A stretch of 64,000 nucleotides of DNA from Pseudoalteromonas rubra (GTDB lineage: Bacteria; Pseudomonadota; Gammaproteobacteria; Enterobacterales; Alteromonadaceae): the NCBI RefSeq assembly GCF_005886805.2, contig NZ_CP045429.1, positions 1,706,501 to 1,770,500 of the forward strand, written 5' to 3'. Every line of letters starts with the position of its first letter. Within the stretch, counting starts at the first letter, position 1. The position numbers were made by a program, and so were the translations under genes. Below the pieces are notes generated by a model. That model searched no databases, was not told the DNA's origin, and saw only the letters and a program-made list of their open reading frames with translations. This document shows positions 33,329-43,208 of the stretch, piece after piece.

Positions 33329-34969
33329 ATGAGTTGCCGTACACAACTATCGAGTTGGCAGGCTTTAACAACAGCATCAGAACAACTGAAGACACAACAT
33401 TTAAAATCTTTGTTTGAGCAAGATGCAACGAGATTTGACCTGTTTTCTCGTCAGATCCCGGGTTTGTTGTTTGACTTTTCTAAGCAACTCATCGACAAAG
33501 ACACATTCGCACAGCTGATTAACCTCGCTGAACAATGTGATTTGGCTCAGTGGCGCGACAAGTTGTTTGCTGGTGAAAAAATCAATATCACCGAAGACCG
33601 AGCGGTGTTACATGTCGCTTTGCGTAACCGTGGTAATACACCGATTTATGTAGATGGCGAAAACGTCATGGACCAGGTTAATGCAGAGCTTGAAAAGCTT
33701 AAAGTATTCAGTCACAAAGTGCGCAGTGGCGACTGGCTGGGTTATACAGGCAAAGCAGTGAAAGATGTTGTCGCCATCGGCGTGGGGGGGTCTAACCTGG
33801 GCCCGCAGATGGTAACAGAAGCACTGAGCTCCTATGCAGACGACACCCTCAACGTACATTATGTTTCTAATGTTGATGGTGTTCAGCTTGCACATGTATT
33901 AGATAAGGTCTCTCCGGAAACCACCTTGTTTGTGATCTCATCGAAAACGTTTACCACCTCAGAGACCATGACAAACGCACGTTCGTCTGTCGCCTGGTTC
34001 CTCGAGTCTGCTCAAAACGAAGCCGAAATCGCTAAACACTTTGTTGCTGTAAGTACTAATCTTGAGAAAACGCGTGCTTTTGGTATCGCAGATGAAAATG
34101 TATTTACCATGTGGGACTGGGTAGGCGGACGCTTCTCTTTGTGGAGCGCAATTGGTTTACCTATTGCCCTATATTTGGGTTACGACAAGTTTGAAGCCAT
34201 TTTAGAAGGCGCTTACGAAATTGATGAGCACTTTAAAAATGCTTCATTTGAGCAGAATATTCCATTAATCATGGCGCTGCTGAGCGTTTGGAATACCAGT
34301 TTCCTGGGTTATCAGTCGCAAGCCATTTTGCCTTATGACCAGGCACTTCATATGCTTCCTGCTTACTTGCAACAAGGTGAAATGGAAAGTAACGGTAAGC
34401 ACGTTACCTTTGCAGGTCAAACAGTCCCTTACACCACTGTACCGCTTATCTGGGGCATGACAGGCATCAATGGTCAGCATGCATTTTATCAGTGCCTGCA
34501 TCAAGGGAATGTCATTGTACCTGCCGATTTTATTGCGTCTGTTAAACCACAGCGCGATGTGGCCAAACATCACGACATTTTGTTGTCTAACTTTTTCGCC
34601 CAAACTGAAGCCCTGATGGCTGGGGTGAATGAGCAGCAGGTACGCAGCGATTTAGCTGCGAAAGGCAAATCAGAAGCAGAAATTGAACGTCTGTTGCCAC
34701 ATAAAATTCATGAAGGAAACAGGCCTACAACGTCAATGATTTTGGACGAAGTTGATGCCAAAGCGGTTGGTCGTCTCATTGCGCTGTATGAGCACAAAAT
34801 ATTCTGCCAGGGTATCATCCTTGAAGTTTGCTCATTTGATCAATGGGGTGTTGAGCTAGGCAAAGGGCTGGCAAGCGCCATTGAAGCAGAACTGACGCAG
34901 GATGATGTTGAACATCCACACGATAGCTCGACAGCCGGGTTAATCGCGTATTACAAACAAAACAGATAA
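33329..34969 (+). CDS. pgi: glucose-6-phosphate isomerase
   Basis: 546 residues. Family signatures: VGGSNLGPQMVTEAL, SKTFTTSETMTNA, DWVGGRFSLWSAIGLP and the catalytic GMTGINGQHAFYQCLHQG. It interconverts glucose-6-P and fructose-6-P. GGGGAATTAAT precedes the ATG. First of pgi-zwf-pgl, but a 468-bp gap suggests zwf has its own promoter. Confidence 0.96.
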   Translation: MSCRTQLSSWQALTTASEQLKTQHLKSLFEQDATRFDLFSRQIPGLLFDFSKQLIDKDTFAQLINLAEQCDLAQWRDKLFAGEKINITEDRAVLHVALRNRGNTPIYVDGENVMDQVNAELEKLKVFSHKVRSGDWLGYTGKAVKDVVAIGVGGSNLGPQMVTEALSSYADDTLNVHYVSNVDGVQLAHVLDKVSPETTLFVISSKTFTTSETMTNARSSVAWFLESAQNEAEIAKHFVAVSTNLEKTRAFGIADENVFTMWDWVGGRFSLWSAIGLPIALYLGYDKFEAILEGAYEIDEHFKNASFEQNIPLIMALLSVWNTSFLGYQSQAILPYDQALHMLPAYLQQGEMESNGKHVTFAGQTVPYTTVPLIWGMTGINGQHAFYQCLHQGNVIVPADFIASVKPQRDVAKHHDILLSNFFAQTEALMAGVNEQQVRSDLAAKGKSEAEIERLLPHKIHEGNRPTTSMILDEVDAKAVGRLIALYEHKIFCQGIILEVCSFDQWGVELGKGLASAIEAELTQDDVEHPHDSSTAGLIAYYKQNR

Positions 34970-35437
34970 TTGCCGATGAGCAAATTGCTTGTCGGGTGCC
35001 CGGTTGCAACCTGGCACAGATGAAAAGAATACCTTTGAACGGGTAGCGCTGGAGTGCTTAGGGCCTGTATTTTTGTGAGAGGAATTACAGTGCCCCTAAG
35101 GCTCATTTTTTCAAATTTATTTGCCTTGTCATAACCTGTAAGTGGCAGGTGAGTAAACTGGCTTAACAGAGCCAACAAGCAGTGACGGAACAGACTCTTA
35201 CTGGGGATGTATGGCGTAGTCGTCACGACGAAGTACATACATAAATCAGACGGGCTAGCCATCACCATCCCTTACCGCACTGCGGCACAACACCATGGTA
35301 TCATTGTGTGGTGCAAACGAATTCAATTCCAGCAAGAAAGCAGAGTTTGCTAGTCTGAGCGCAGACTGGAAACAGTTTTAACTAACGAGCGTGTGATGCA
35401 CTCAGCTGCGACGCGCCTAACCTTGTGAGACATAATT
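34970..35437 (+). other. pgi-zwf intergenic region
   Basis: Noncoding as far as I can see. Contains a near-palindrome GATGAGCAA/TTGCTTGTC just past pgi that may be part of a terminator, a GTCTG-AGCG-CAGAC hairpin near 35355, and presumably the zwf promoter. No HexR-type TGTAATTAAATTACA site is recognisable. Confidence 0.4.
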
Positions 35438-36910
35438 ATGCTTAATCCTTTTGATATCGTAATTTTTGGTGGAGGCGGCGACTTAGCGTTACGAAAGTTA
35501 CTACCTGCAATGTATCGTGCGTATCAAGAAGGTAATTTACCTGAAGGCTCACGCGTACTCCCTACCGTCCGGGCGCAAGAACAAAGAGAACAATACATCG
35601 CCACGGCAGAGCAAGCACTTAAATCGCACCTTAGCGAAGGTGAGTTTAACACAAAAGACTGGCAGGCCTTTGCCCAGTTCTTAGTGCCGGTGGTGGTGAA
35701 TGTGACCGAGGCCGATGACAACTGGGACGTACTGAAAGACATTCTTGATGCTGATGGGGAAGAAAAATCACGCGTCTTTTATTTGTCTTTGCCGCCTGCG
35801 GTGTATGGGACCTGTTGTGAGTTATTGTCACAAAAGAACCTGATCACGGATAATTCTCGTGTGGTTGTTGAAAAACCGATTGGCTATTGCGGTAAATCGG
35901 CTGAGGAAATTAACGGGAAAATTGCGCAATTCTTCGAAGAAGATCAAATATTCCGTATTGACCACTATTTAGGTAAAGAAACTGTTCAGAATCTGATGGC
36001 ACTGCGTTTTGCGAACGCCTTGTTTGAAAATCTGTGGGATGCGAAGTCAATCGACAATATCCAAATCAGTATCTCTGAGACGGTAGGCCTTGAAAGTCGT
36101 GCTGGCTTTTATGATAAGGCCGGTGCACTGCGTGATATGGTTCAGAACCACTTGTTGCAGCTGCTATGTCTGGTGGCGATGGAATCCCCGTCAAAACTTA
36201 ATGCCAATAGCATTCGTGCCGAAAAGCTTAAAGTGCTTGAAGCCTTACGCCCCCTGGTTGGCGAGGATGTGGATGACAACGTCGTTCGTGGCCAGTATGT
36301 GCCAGGCGATCTGAACGGTAAACTGGTTCCAGGTTACCTGGAGGAGCTTGGTGAGGGGTCAAGTAAGACAGAAACGTTTGTGGCTATTAAAGCACATATC
36401 GATAACTGGCGCTGGGCTGGTGTGCCATTTTACCTGAGAACGGGTAAACGAATGAAAAAGCGCTGTGCTGAAATCGTGGTTGAATATAAGCCGGTTTCTC
36501 ATAACGTGTACGATCCAAGCGTTGGGCCAATTCAGCCAAACCGCCTTGAGATCCGTTTACAACCAGAAGAAAGCATTCAGTTAACGCTGATGTCTAAACG
36601 CCTTGATAATCTGGAAATGCAGTTGCAGCCAGTGACATTGAACATTGAGTTGAGTCAACAGTACAGCAAAGGTTTCCACTCAGATGCATACAAGCGTCTG
36701 ATGCTGGATGCCGCGGCGAATAACCCGGCATTGTTTATCCATCGTGATGAAGTAAGACAAGCGTGGAAGTGGATCGACCCGATTGTTGCACGCTGGCAGG
36801 AAAAAGGCACTCCTTCGCTTTACCGCGCGGGATCATGGGGTCCAGAGGCTGCCGATGAGCTGCTGGAAGAAAATAATCACGCCTGGTTTAACGTAGGAGA
36901 AAAAGCATAA
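35438..36910 (+). CDS. zwf: glucose-6-phosphate 1-dehydrogenase
   Basis: 490 residues. NADP-binding start IFGGGGDLALRKLLPAMY (GGGGDLA where most have GATGDLA), the active-site signature RIDHYLGKETVQNL, and FYLRTGKRMKKR for substrate. Entry to the oxidative pentose phosphate and Entner-Doudoroff pathways. Its stop codon overlaps the pgl start by one base (TAATG). Confidence 0.96.
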   Translation: MLNPFDIVIFGGGGDLALRKLLPAMYRAYQEGNLPEGSRVLPTVRAQEQREQYIATAEQALKSHLSEGEFNTKDWQAFAQFLVPVVVNVTEADDNWDVLKDILDADGEEKSRVFYLSLPPAVYGTCCELLSQKNLITDNSRVVVEKPIGYCGKSAEEINGKIAQFFEEDQIFRIDHYLGKETVQNLMALRFANALFENLWDAKSIDNIQISISETVGLESRAGFYDKAGALRDMVQNHLLQLLCLVAMESPSKLNANSIRAEKLKVLEALRPLVGEDVDDNVVRGQYVPGDLNGKLVPGYLEELGEGSSKTETFVAIKAHIDNWRWAGVPFYLRTGKRMKKRCAEIVVEYKPVSHNVYDPSVGPIQPNRLEIRLQPEESIQLTLMSKRLDNLEMQLQPVTLNIELSQQYSKGFHSDAYKRLMLDAAANNPALFIHRDEVRQAWKWIDPIVARWQEKGTPSLYRAGSWGPEAADELLEENNHAWFNVGEKA

Positions 36911-37620
36911 TGGCACAACTGACCGAAGCGTTTTTTGATAGCAAAGAAGCGATGACAGCAAAGCTGGCTGAGCTGTTGAGCAGTACCTTAAGTCAGGCGA
37001 TTGAAGTGGATGGTCGTGCCTCTATGCTGGTATCTGGCGGCTCGTCACCCGCACCTGCCTACAAGCATCTGTCTAATTTATCTTTACCCTGGGAGAAAGT
37101 AACGGTCGCCATGGTTGATGAGCGTTGGGTTGACGCAGACCATGAAAAGTCCAATGAAGCTTTCATAAACTCAACACTGTTGCAAAACGAAGCGAGTAAA
37201 GCGGCATTTGTGACGATGAAGAATGCTGAGGCAACGGCCATTGCAGGTCAGGCGCAGTGTGAAGGCGCCTATGCTGAATTAAAAGCGCCATTCGATATCA
37301 CCATTTTGGGTATGGGTCCCGACGGGCACACCGCCTCTTTGTTCCCACATGCAGAGGGGCTAGAGCAAGCATTGCAAACCTCAGAGTTGGTGTGTGCAAT
37401 CAATGCTAAGCAAAGTGAAGTAACGGGTAGCATTACAGAGCGTATGAGCCTGACTTTGGCTGGCATTGCCAATACTAATCACGCGGTATTGTTGATCAGT
37501 GGGGATGCAAAGCGCGCTGTTTATGAAGAAGCTAAGCAGCCAGGCTCCGAGCTCGATATTCCGCTGCGCGCGGTGTTAAATCACCCAGACCTGAAGCTCA
37601 GCGTGTTTTGGTGCCCTTAA
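36910..37620 (+). CDS. pgl: 6-phosphogluconolactonase (DevB type)
   Basis: 236 residues: SMLVSGGSSPAPAYKHL near the start, MVDERWVDADHEKSNE and ILGMGPDGHTASLFPHA. Hydrolyses the zwf product to 6-phosphogluconate. Coupled to zwf. The gene itself is intact, but an IS element sits in its terminator hairpin 35 bases after the stop; edd, a frequent next gene, is not found in this window. Confidence 0.95.
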   Translation: MAQLTEAFFDSKEAMTAKLAELLSSTLSQAIEVDGRASMLVSGGSSPAPAYKHLSNLSLPWEKVTVAMVDERWVDADHEKSNEAFINSTLLQNEASKAAFVTMKNAEATAIAGQAQCEGAYAELKAPFDITILGMGPDGHTASLFPHAEGLEQALQTSELVCAINAKQSEVTGSITERMSLTLAGIANTNHAVLLISGDAKRAVYEEAKQPGSELDIPLRAVLNHPDLKLSVFWCP

Positions 37621-37640
37621 TTGACGGTATCCAGTAACAG

Positions 37641-37666
37641 GTATTAAAAAAGCACGCCCTCGAGCG
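37641..37666 (+). terminator. left half of the IS-split pgl terminator
   Basis: GTATTAAAAAAGCACGC at 37641-37657 is the left arm; its partner GCGTGCTTTTTTAATAC lies 1.4 kb away at 39104-39120. Joined without the IS and one 11-bp duplicate they make a long perfect hairpin with a CCTCGA loop and T6 tail. Confidence 0.75.
37656..37666. repeat. IS target site duplication, left
   Basis: GCCCTCGAGCG, repeated exactly at 39096-39106 on the other side of the element. Confidence 0.9.
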
Positions 37667-37724
37667 TAATGCCGATCAGTTAAGAATTAAATAGATCAGT
37701 TGACCGATCTTTTAAAGGCTTCAA

Positions 37725-37757
37725 AATCCAATATCATTTCTGATATTGGATTTTTTT
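37725..37757 (+). terminator. hairpin directly before the transposase start
   Basis: AATCCAATATCA pairs with TGATATTGGATT (loop TTTC), followed by TTTTT and the ATG of the transposase at 37758. It can stop transcription entering from pgl and covers the place where a ribosome would bind, a known way for IS elements to limit transposase made from outside promoters. Confidence 0.7.
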
Positions 37758-39086
37758 ATGTCTTTAGAACAAGCCTTTTGCAGTGCGTTTGAGCAACTGC
37801 CCGAAAGTGTTACCTTTGAAAAACTTAATCACTTTCTGGATGCCGAAATACTGGAGCAAGCCTTTCAACGCGCTGGCGTTGCAACTATCAGAAAACGCAG
37901 GCTTCCACTCGAGGCTGTGATGTGGACTGTGATTGGTATGAGCTTCTTTCGTCAACAGTCGGTTTGGGATTTAGCTTCCCACATGGAAATTGCTCTGCCT
38001 GGAGATAGCAAATTAATCGCCCCAAGCGCCCTTGTTCAGGGAAGGCGAAGACTCGGTAAAGACAGTGTCAAAAATGCCTTTGAAATGATGGCTGCGCATT
38101 ATTATCAGCAAGCAAACTTTGAAACTTGGTGCGGGTTAAACCTCCTGGCCGTCGACGGTGTTACTTGGCGAGCTCAAGACACGCCTGAAAATCGTGAATG
38201 TTTTGGCTCCCCCAGCAATCAGCATGGCGAAACCGCTTTTCCACAAATTCGAATGGTGTGTCATATGGAGCTGACCAGCCATCAACTTATCAGCAGTGCT
38301 TTCAGCGGATATAAAACCAATGAAATGAAGCTGGCAGACAAATTAGTTGCCACCACGCCAGACCACAGCCTCACGATGTTCGATAAAGGGTTCTACTCAT
38401 TAAACCTACTCCACCAATGGCAAACACATGGCACCGAGAGGCACTGGTTAATACCGGTGAAGAAAGGGCTTCAGTTTGAAGTGATTAAATCTAATGGTCG
38501 TTTAGATAAATTGGTGCGCTTAAAAACAACTCCACAATCTCATAAGCAATCGCCTGATTTACCTGCGTATGTAGAAGCCCGACTTGTGACGAAAAAAATT
38601 AAAAACAAGGAATATCAAATACTCACATCGATGATAGATGTGCAGAGGTTTCCTGGCGAAGAAATAGTTGAGCTTTACAGCCACCGCTGGGAAATAGAAT
38701 TGGGTTATAGAGAAATCAAGCAGACACTTTTAAACAATGAATATACGCTAAGAAGCAAAAAATCAGATATGGTTGAGCAAGAGCTGTGGGGCTTACTCCT
38801 GGGGTACAACTTGCTGCGTCAGGTGATGACTCAAGCGGCATCTCGTAAAGGAATATGGGCCAACCAATTAAGCTTTAGTAATTGCGCCAACGCGATATTA
38901 AGTTACTTAGGGCGACTCCCCCTCGCCAGCCCGGGAAACATCCCAAAACACTATGAGATGTTAATACAAACATTGGGTCACTTTGAGCTGCCGACACGAC
39001 GAGAAGATCGGGTCTATCCTCGAGCCATAAAACCAAAGCCAAGTAAGTACCCAGCTAGAAAAAACAATGCCAGTCAGCTTAACTGA
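37758..39086 (+). CDS. IS4-family transposase
   Basis: 442 residues from ATG 37758. DDE catalytic residues in [13 protein letters not shown] (first Asp), TMFDKGFYS (second Asp) and the IS4 signature Y-2x-R-3x-E-6x-K exactly present in [15 protein letters not shown]. No SD is visible; the start is inside the foot of a hairpin. The stop codon lies within the right inverted repeat. Frame complete, so probably functional. Confidence 0.95.
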   Translation: MSLEQAFCSAFEQLPESVTFEKLNHFLDAEILEQAFQRAGVATIRKRRLPLEAVMWTVIGMSFFRQQSVWDLASHMEIALPGDSKLIAPSALVQGRRRLGKDSVKNAFEMMAAHYYQQANFETWCGLNLLAVDGVTWRAQDTPENRECFGSPSNQHGETAFPQIRMVCHMELTSHQLISSAFSGYKTNEMKLADKLVATTPDHSLTMFDKGFYSLNLLHQWQTHGTERHWLIPVKKGLQFEVIKSNGRLDKLVRLKTTPQSHKQSPDLPAYVEARLVTKKIKNKEYQILTSMIDVQRFPGEEIVELYSHRWEIELGYREIKQTLLNNEYTLRSKKSDMVEQELWGLLLGYNLLRQVMTQAASRKGIWANQLSFSNCANAILSYLGRLPLASPGNIPKHYEMLIQTLGHFELPTRREDRVYPRAIKPKPSKYPARKNNASQLN

Positions 39087-39095
39087 CTGGCATTA

Positions 39096-39106
39096 GCCCT
39101 CGAGCG
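39096..39106. repeat. IS target site duplication, right
   Basis: GCCCTCGAGCG, second copy of the 11-bp duplication (see 37656-37666). Confidence 0.9.
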
Positions 39107-39363
39107 TGCTTTTTTAATACCTGGATAATCCTTATCGACTAATACTGATTTCACTTAATACTTGCTCTATTTGAAGGAGCAAATATGACGCTAACGGCGT
39201 TAAATATTCTCATTTAGAACCTTATACCTCAGACATAGGCTCGCAAATTTTTTGCCTGGTTATCGATCCTATCTTCTCGCCTCAAAATAGAAGGCTTAAT
39301 TAAGCAACTTGGTATAAATTATCTAAAACTGGTGTGCCAGTAGAGGTTATAGTGGATATGAAA
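39107..39363. other. gene-free stretch right of the IS
   Basis: Begins with the right arm of the split pgl terminator (to about 39120). Near 39175 AAGGAG precedes an ATG, but the frame ends after ten codons (MTLTALNILI). The TTAATTAAGCAACTTGGTATAA end at about 39298 has the look of an old repeat or IS end, which I cannot confirm. Confidence 0.3.
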
Positions 39364-39385
39364 AGAGAGGCGGTGTTGCCTCTCT
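39364..39385 (-). terminator. terminator of the NSS transporter gene
   Basis: AGAGAGGC/GCCTCTCT with a 6-base loop; on the minus strand followed by TTTC. It lies 27 bases past the stop codon. Confidence 0.65.
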
Positions 39386-39411
39386 GTAGTGAATTTGAGT
39401 TTGTCTTTTTA

Positions 39412-40758
39412 TTACAGGGAATTGATGAACACCAGAGCGATGGCCAGCGGACAAACAAACTTGATATACCAGGGCCAAATGCGCCAGAACAGCGATGAAG
39501 CAACTTCTGGGTGGCCAGTCTGGATTTCCTTGAGTAGCTTCTGACGGTGCCAGATCCAGCCTACAAAGATGCAGCACAGCATGCCAAGCAAGGGTTGGCC
39601 AAACTGTGTGGTTAGCTGCACAACCAGACCAAACAGGGTCGAGAAGTTGAGAATAATCGTCACGCTCACTGTCGCGATAATTCCACCAATGATCCAGGTT
39701 GCCTGCGTTCTGGCCAGGGCGAATTTTTCAACCGCGTAGGACACCGGTGCTTCGAGCATTGAAATGGAGCTGGTTAGTGCAGCGATGCTCATCAGTGCAA
39801 AGAAGGCAAAACCGACGAAGACGCCAACGCCACCCATGCCTTCAAATAAGGCCGGCAAGACTTGGAAAACAAGCGTGTCTTCTGACAATAATTGCCCGGT
39901 TGATGAAAAGATCTCGACGCCCTGAGCCTGTGCCACATACATAGCAGGGATGATTAGCAGGCCAGCAACAAAGGCAATGAACACATCGATTAAGGTGACA
40001 TATGCACCCAGTGATACGAGATTTTCTTGTTTGCTGATGTAAGAGCCATAAATGATCATCACACTGGTACCCAGCGACAAAGAGAAGAAAGCCTGGCCGA
40101 GCGCGCTTACTAGCAGTGCCGGATCCAGCAATGAGGAAAAGTCAGGGACCAGATAGGCTTTTAAGCCAGTTGTAGCACCATCCTGAGTCAGTACATAAGC
40201 AATTAATGAGAACAGAATGAGCAGCAACGCAGGCATAAGACGCTTGGACCACTTTTCTATGCCATTTTCGACGCCTTTACTGATGATTGAGATAGTCAGG
40301 GCGACAAAGGCAAGCGTAAAGCTGAGATCTCTCAGCAGAGATTGCTCTGAAAGCCACTGTGCTGCGCCTGTTGCACCGACCGTGCTGGCAACGGGCTCAA
40401 AGGTTGCACTTAACATCCAGCCTGCCACAATGGCGTAGAAACTTAAAATCAGCCCGGCACAAATGATGCCACCAAAACCAACGAAAAACGCAAACTTCTT
40501 TTGCATCGGGTTGTTACCGAGCTTTTGCAGTGAAGACACGGCATTGGCCTGACCATGGCGACCGATCACTAGCTCAGCCATCAGTGCGGGATAAGCCAGA
40601 CAGAACGCCAGGATCAAATACATCAATACAAAAGCGGCACCACCATTACTGGCGGTTTGAGTGGGGAAACCCCAAATGTTCCCCAGGCCTACAGCAGATC
40701 CCGCTGCAGCCATAATGAATCCGAAGCGAGAGCTGAACTCTCCGCGCACACTGCTCAT
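39412..40758 (-). CDS. neurotransmitter:sodium symporter (NSS/SNF) family transporter
   Basis: 448 residues with about eleven TM segments. The N-terminal GFIMAAAGSAVGLGNIWGFP (the Na+ and substrate site of TM1, as in LeuT/Tyt1) is diagnostic. Imports an amino acid or related solute with sodium; substrate unknown. Monocistronic. Confidence 0.92.
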   Translation of the reverse strand: MSSVRGEFSSRFGFIMAAAGSAVGLGNIWGFPTQTASNGGAAFVLMYLILAFCLAYPALMAELVIGRHGQANAVSSLQKLGNNPMQKKFAFFVGFGGIICAGLILSFYAIVAGWMLSATFEPVASTVGATGAAQWLSEQSLLRDLSFTLAFVALTISIISKGVENGIEKWSKRLMPALLLILFSLIAYVLTQDGATTGLKAYLVPDFSSLLDPALLVSALGQAFFSLSLGTSVMIIYGSYISKQENLVSLGAYVTLIDVFIAFVAGLLIIPAMYVAQAQGVEIFSSTGQLLSEDTLVFQVLPALFEGMGGVGVFVGFAFFALMSIAALTSSISMLEAPVSYAVEKFALARTQATWIIGGIIATVSVTIILNFSTLFGLVVQLTTQFGQPLLGMLCCIFVGWIWHRQKLLKEIQTGHPEVASSLFWRIWPWYIKFVCPLAIALVFINSL

Positions 40759-40946
40759 ATTCTTATACTTCTCTTTTTTAAAGACGGCGGCAACAATCTA
40801 CTGTAATTAAAAGGAAATAAAAAGGCCTAAATTGCTTTGATCTAACACAAGTTTTTGCTTAAATCCTGAGCGTAATCCGAAAAATCCAGTAGTGTATCCA
40901 TCAGTGGTTAGTATCTAGCTGATTTATAGCACAAATCTAACGCTTG

Positions 40947-42257
40947 TCAGTCAGTCTTGACAGTATTTCTCGGGGCTTTACAGGAAAATGTTAGCGTGAA
41001 TTTTGCGCCGCCGAGCAGGTCAGATCTGCTGACACTGGCTTGACCGTGGTGCCAGTCGACTACTTTTGCAACAATGGCCAGCCCCAGGCCGTAGCTTTTT
41101 CCTGCCCGGTTACGATGTCCCTGTTCCTGGAAAAAGGGGTCAAACACTTTGGCCCAGTTTTCTTCTTCGATGCCTGGGCCATCATCTTCGACGCGAATTT
41201 CAATTTGATGATCCAGTTGCTGAGCACTGACAATAATCTGTTTGTTGGCGAAATCGCAGGCATTGCTGAGTAAATTGGAGATGGCTCTGGCCAGCCAGTG
41301 AGGATCGGCAGCCAATTCCAGGTTTGCCGGGACCGATACGCTGGCATTGATTTGCTTCTTGGACAGTTTAGGTGCCATCTGTTCAACCACATGACTAATA
41401 TAGGTGTCCAGTTGGGTGGGAGCAAACTTGAGGAGGTGTGACTTTTGTTCCAAGGTGGCAAAAGACAGATAACTGGCCAGCATATCTTCCATCTGATCAA
41501 GGTCTTTCTCCATCCGATGCATCAGGGCATGTACTTGCTCAATATCGTCTTCTTCAAAGGCGGCATCAAAACCGAACCGTAAACAGGCCACCGGGGTACG
41601 AATGTCGTGAGATAAGCTGGACGCCATCAACTTATTTTCGGCCAGTAGTTTTTCTATCTGGTTAGCCATGCGGTTAAAGGTCAGCTCCAGATCTTTGATA
41701 TAGGTAAAATGATTCACCTCGATGCGAGCGCTTAAATCACCGCTGGCAAATTGTTTCGCTGCGCTGACCAGGACAGCAAGTCGCCTGGCTAGGGGCGCCA
41801 AAATTACCCACATGAAAGTGCAAATCCCGGCATAAAAGGCCAGGGTTAAGAACACATCAGAATCATATTGTTCGGGTGGTTTTTCGAGTCTCAGTTCAAG
41901 ATAATCGGGTGCCAGTGAGGGGGCCGACTTGAGTAAATAGTAGCCAATGTCATCCTCCAGCAGCAAGCCTTCTGGCTGCATCATCTGATTTTTTAATTCG
42001 ACTGGTAAAGCTAATGAATCTCCGGAGCTATAAGTGATGGGCAAGTCAAAATCTTTACTTACTTGTTCCATATAAGCCGTTCGTAGTGTCTCTGGTATGG
42101 AGGCGCTTTGATTGGTCACACCGTAAAGTAGTTTAGCCTGCCAGGCAAAGGCGTCTTCTGCAGGTTCAGCTTGCTGGCTCAGGGTATCAAGCAGCCAGCC
42201 CAGTACTACGATTGAGATTAGAGCGCTCGCTAATAAATACAGGTAGAGCTTTCTCAT
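40947..42257 (-). CDS. RstB-like sensor histidine kinase
   Basis: 436 residues: TM1 (LYLLASALISIVVLGWLL), periplasmic domain of about 110 residues, TM2 (TLAFYAGICTFMWVILAPLA), HAMP (AKQFASGDLSARI), H-box SSLSHDIRTPVACLRF with the phospho-His, N-box ISNLLSNACDFA, and ATP-lid VEDDGPGIEEENW and GLGLAIVAKVV. Phosphorylates the response regulator encoded upstream. Similar in layout to RstB. The periplasmic ligand is unknown. A hairpin lies between the two genes. Confidence 0.9.
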   Translation of the reverse strand: MRKLYLYLLASALISIVVLGWLLDTLSQQAEPAEDAFAWQAKLLYGVTNQSASIPETLRTAYMEQVSKDFDLPITYSSGDSLALPVELKNQMMQPEGLLLEDDIGYYLLKSAPSLAPDYLELRLEKPPEQYDSDVFLTLAFYAGICTFMWVILAPLARRLAVLVSAAKQFASGDLSARIEVNHFTYIKDLELTFNRMANQIEKLLAENKLMASSLSHDIRTPVACLRFGFDAAFEEDDIEQVHALMHRMEKDLDQMEDMLASYLSFATLEQKSHLLKFAPTQLDTYISHVVEQMAPKLSKKQINASVSVPANLELAADPHWLARAISNLLSNACDFANKQIIVSAQQLDHQIEIRVEDDGPGIEEENWAKVFDPFFQEQGHRNRAGKSYGLGLAIVAKVVDWHHGQASVSRSDLLGGAKFTLTFSCKAPRNTVKTD

Positions 42258-42310
42258 CCTTTACTCCAAAGATAAATCCCGTTACATAAGGTAGGCAAGG
42301 GAAAGGCTGG

Positions 42311-42334
42311 GGTCCGCGTAGTCAAAAGCGGACC
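42311..42334 (-). other. hairpin between response regulator and kinase genes
   Basis: GGTCCGC/GCGGACC in the 99-base gap, without a T-run. It may be an mRNA processing or stability element setting kinase level below that of the regulator. Confidence 0.45.
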
Positions 42335-42356
42335 TATAAATAGATTAAAGTCTGGC

Positions 42357-43064
42357 TTACCACGCTGAAGGTACCAGCAGATAGCCTTTCCCCCAGATTG
42401 TTTTAATTTTTTCAGGGTTTTGGGGGTCGTCACCAAACTTCTTACGCAGCGCAGAAATGAGTACGTCAACACTGCGGTCCAGACCATCGTATTCACGGCC
42501 TTTGGTGGCTTTGAACACCGCATCCCGGGACACCACTTCACCGGCGTTGCTGGCGAGGAAATGCAGCAATAGGTATTCAGCACTGGAGACATTCACTTCC
42601 TGGTCTGCGACGATGACCTTGCGTGCCTGAGTGTCTATGCGGAGATTACCGACATTGAGCATCACTGCGCTGCTATCTGTGCTGGCGTCATTGTCCTGGG
42701 CAACGCGCATGTTGGCTTTGATACGCGCGAGTAACGCTCTAGGCCGCACGGGTTTTATCACATAATCGCTGGCACCTACCTCCAGTCCAATCACTTCGTC
42801 CATTTCTTCATCTTTTGCTGTCAGCATGATGATGGGCTTGTTGTAAAACTGGCGCAATTCGCGACATACGCTGATACCATCCTGACCCGGTAACATGATG
42901 TCCAGTAAAACCAAATCCGGTTCGTGTTGTTTGACCATACTGACAACCTGATCGCCGCGATAACAACACTCAGTAGTGTAGCCTTGATTATTCAGGTAAT
43001 CAGCAACCCACTGTGCGAGTGATTCGTCATCTTCAACCAACAAAATCGTGCCGTATTGCTCCAT
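42357..43064 (-). CDS. RstA-like response regulator (OmpR/PhoB family)
   Basis: 235 residues. Receiver domain: acidic pocket VEDDES (11-15), phospho-acceptor Asp55 in LVLLDIMLPGQDG, Thr/Lys in IIMLTAKDEE. C-terminal winged helix: SSAEYLLLHFLASNAGEVVSRD and DRSVDVLISALRKKFGDD. With the downstream kinase it forms a two-component system of the RstAB type. Candidate targets by site resemblance: mipA-DUF3019 (2549-2562) and the serine hydrolase (3972-4011). Confidence 0.9.
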   Translation of the reverse strand: MEQYGTILLVEDDESLAQWVADYLNNQGYTTECCYRGDQVVSMVKQHEPDLVLLDIMLPGQDGISVCRELRQFYNKPIIMLTAKDEEMDEVIGLEVGASDYVIKPVRPRALLARIKANMRVAQDNDASTDSSAVMLNVGNLRIDTQARKVIVADQEVNVSSAEYLLLHFLASNAGEVVSRDAVFKATKGREYDGLDRSVDVLISALRKKFGDDPQNPEKIKTIWGKGYLLVPSAW

Positions 43065-43208
43065 TTGACTTCTCCTTTATTGCGCTTGCCAGGATTCAGC
43101 TGGACAAAGCGTTATTTATTTTGTTTGAATTATGTTCTTGCCTGCAATTATAAGTATGAATCACGTAAAAAGTGTAATTAAGTGTGTGTTCTTGTGTGAG
43201 AACTCCAG

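Larger units (their letters stand above)
37667..39095 (+). mobile_element. IS4-family insertion sequence, complete (1429 bp)
   Basis: Inverted ends TAATGCCGATCAGTTAAG (37667-37684) and CTTAACTGACTGGCATTA (39078-39095) match at 16 of 18 positions. Flanked by an 11-bp direct repeat, in the range of IS4 elements. One transposase gene, uninterrupted, so the copy may be active and recent. It splits the pgl terminator. Confidence 0.93.

Noticed and set aside
34951..35268. 105-codon minus-strand frame in the pgi-zwf gap
   Set aside because: Overlaps the end of pgi, no RBS, no recognisable composition or family.
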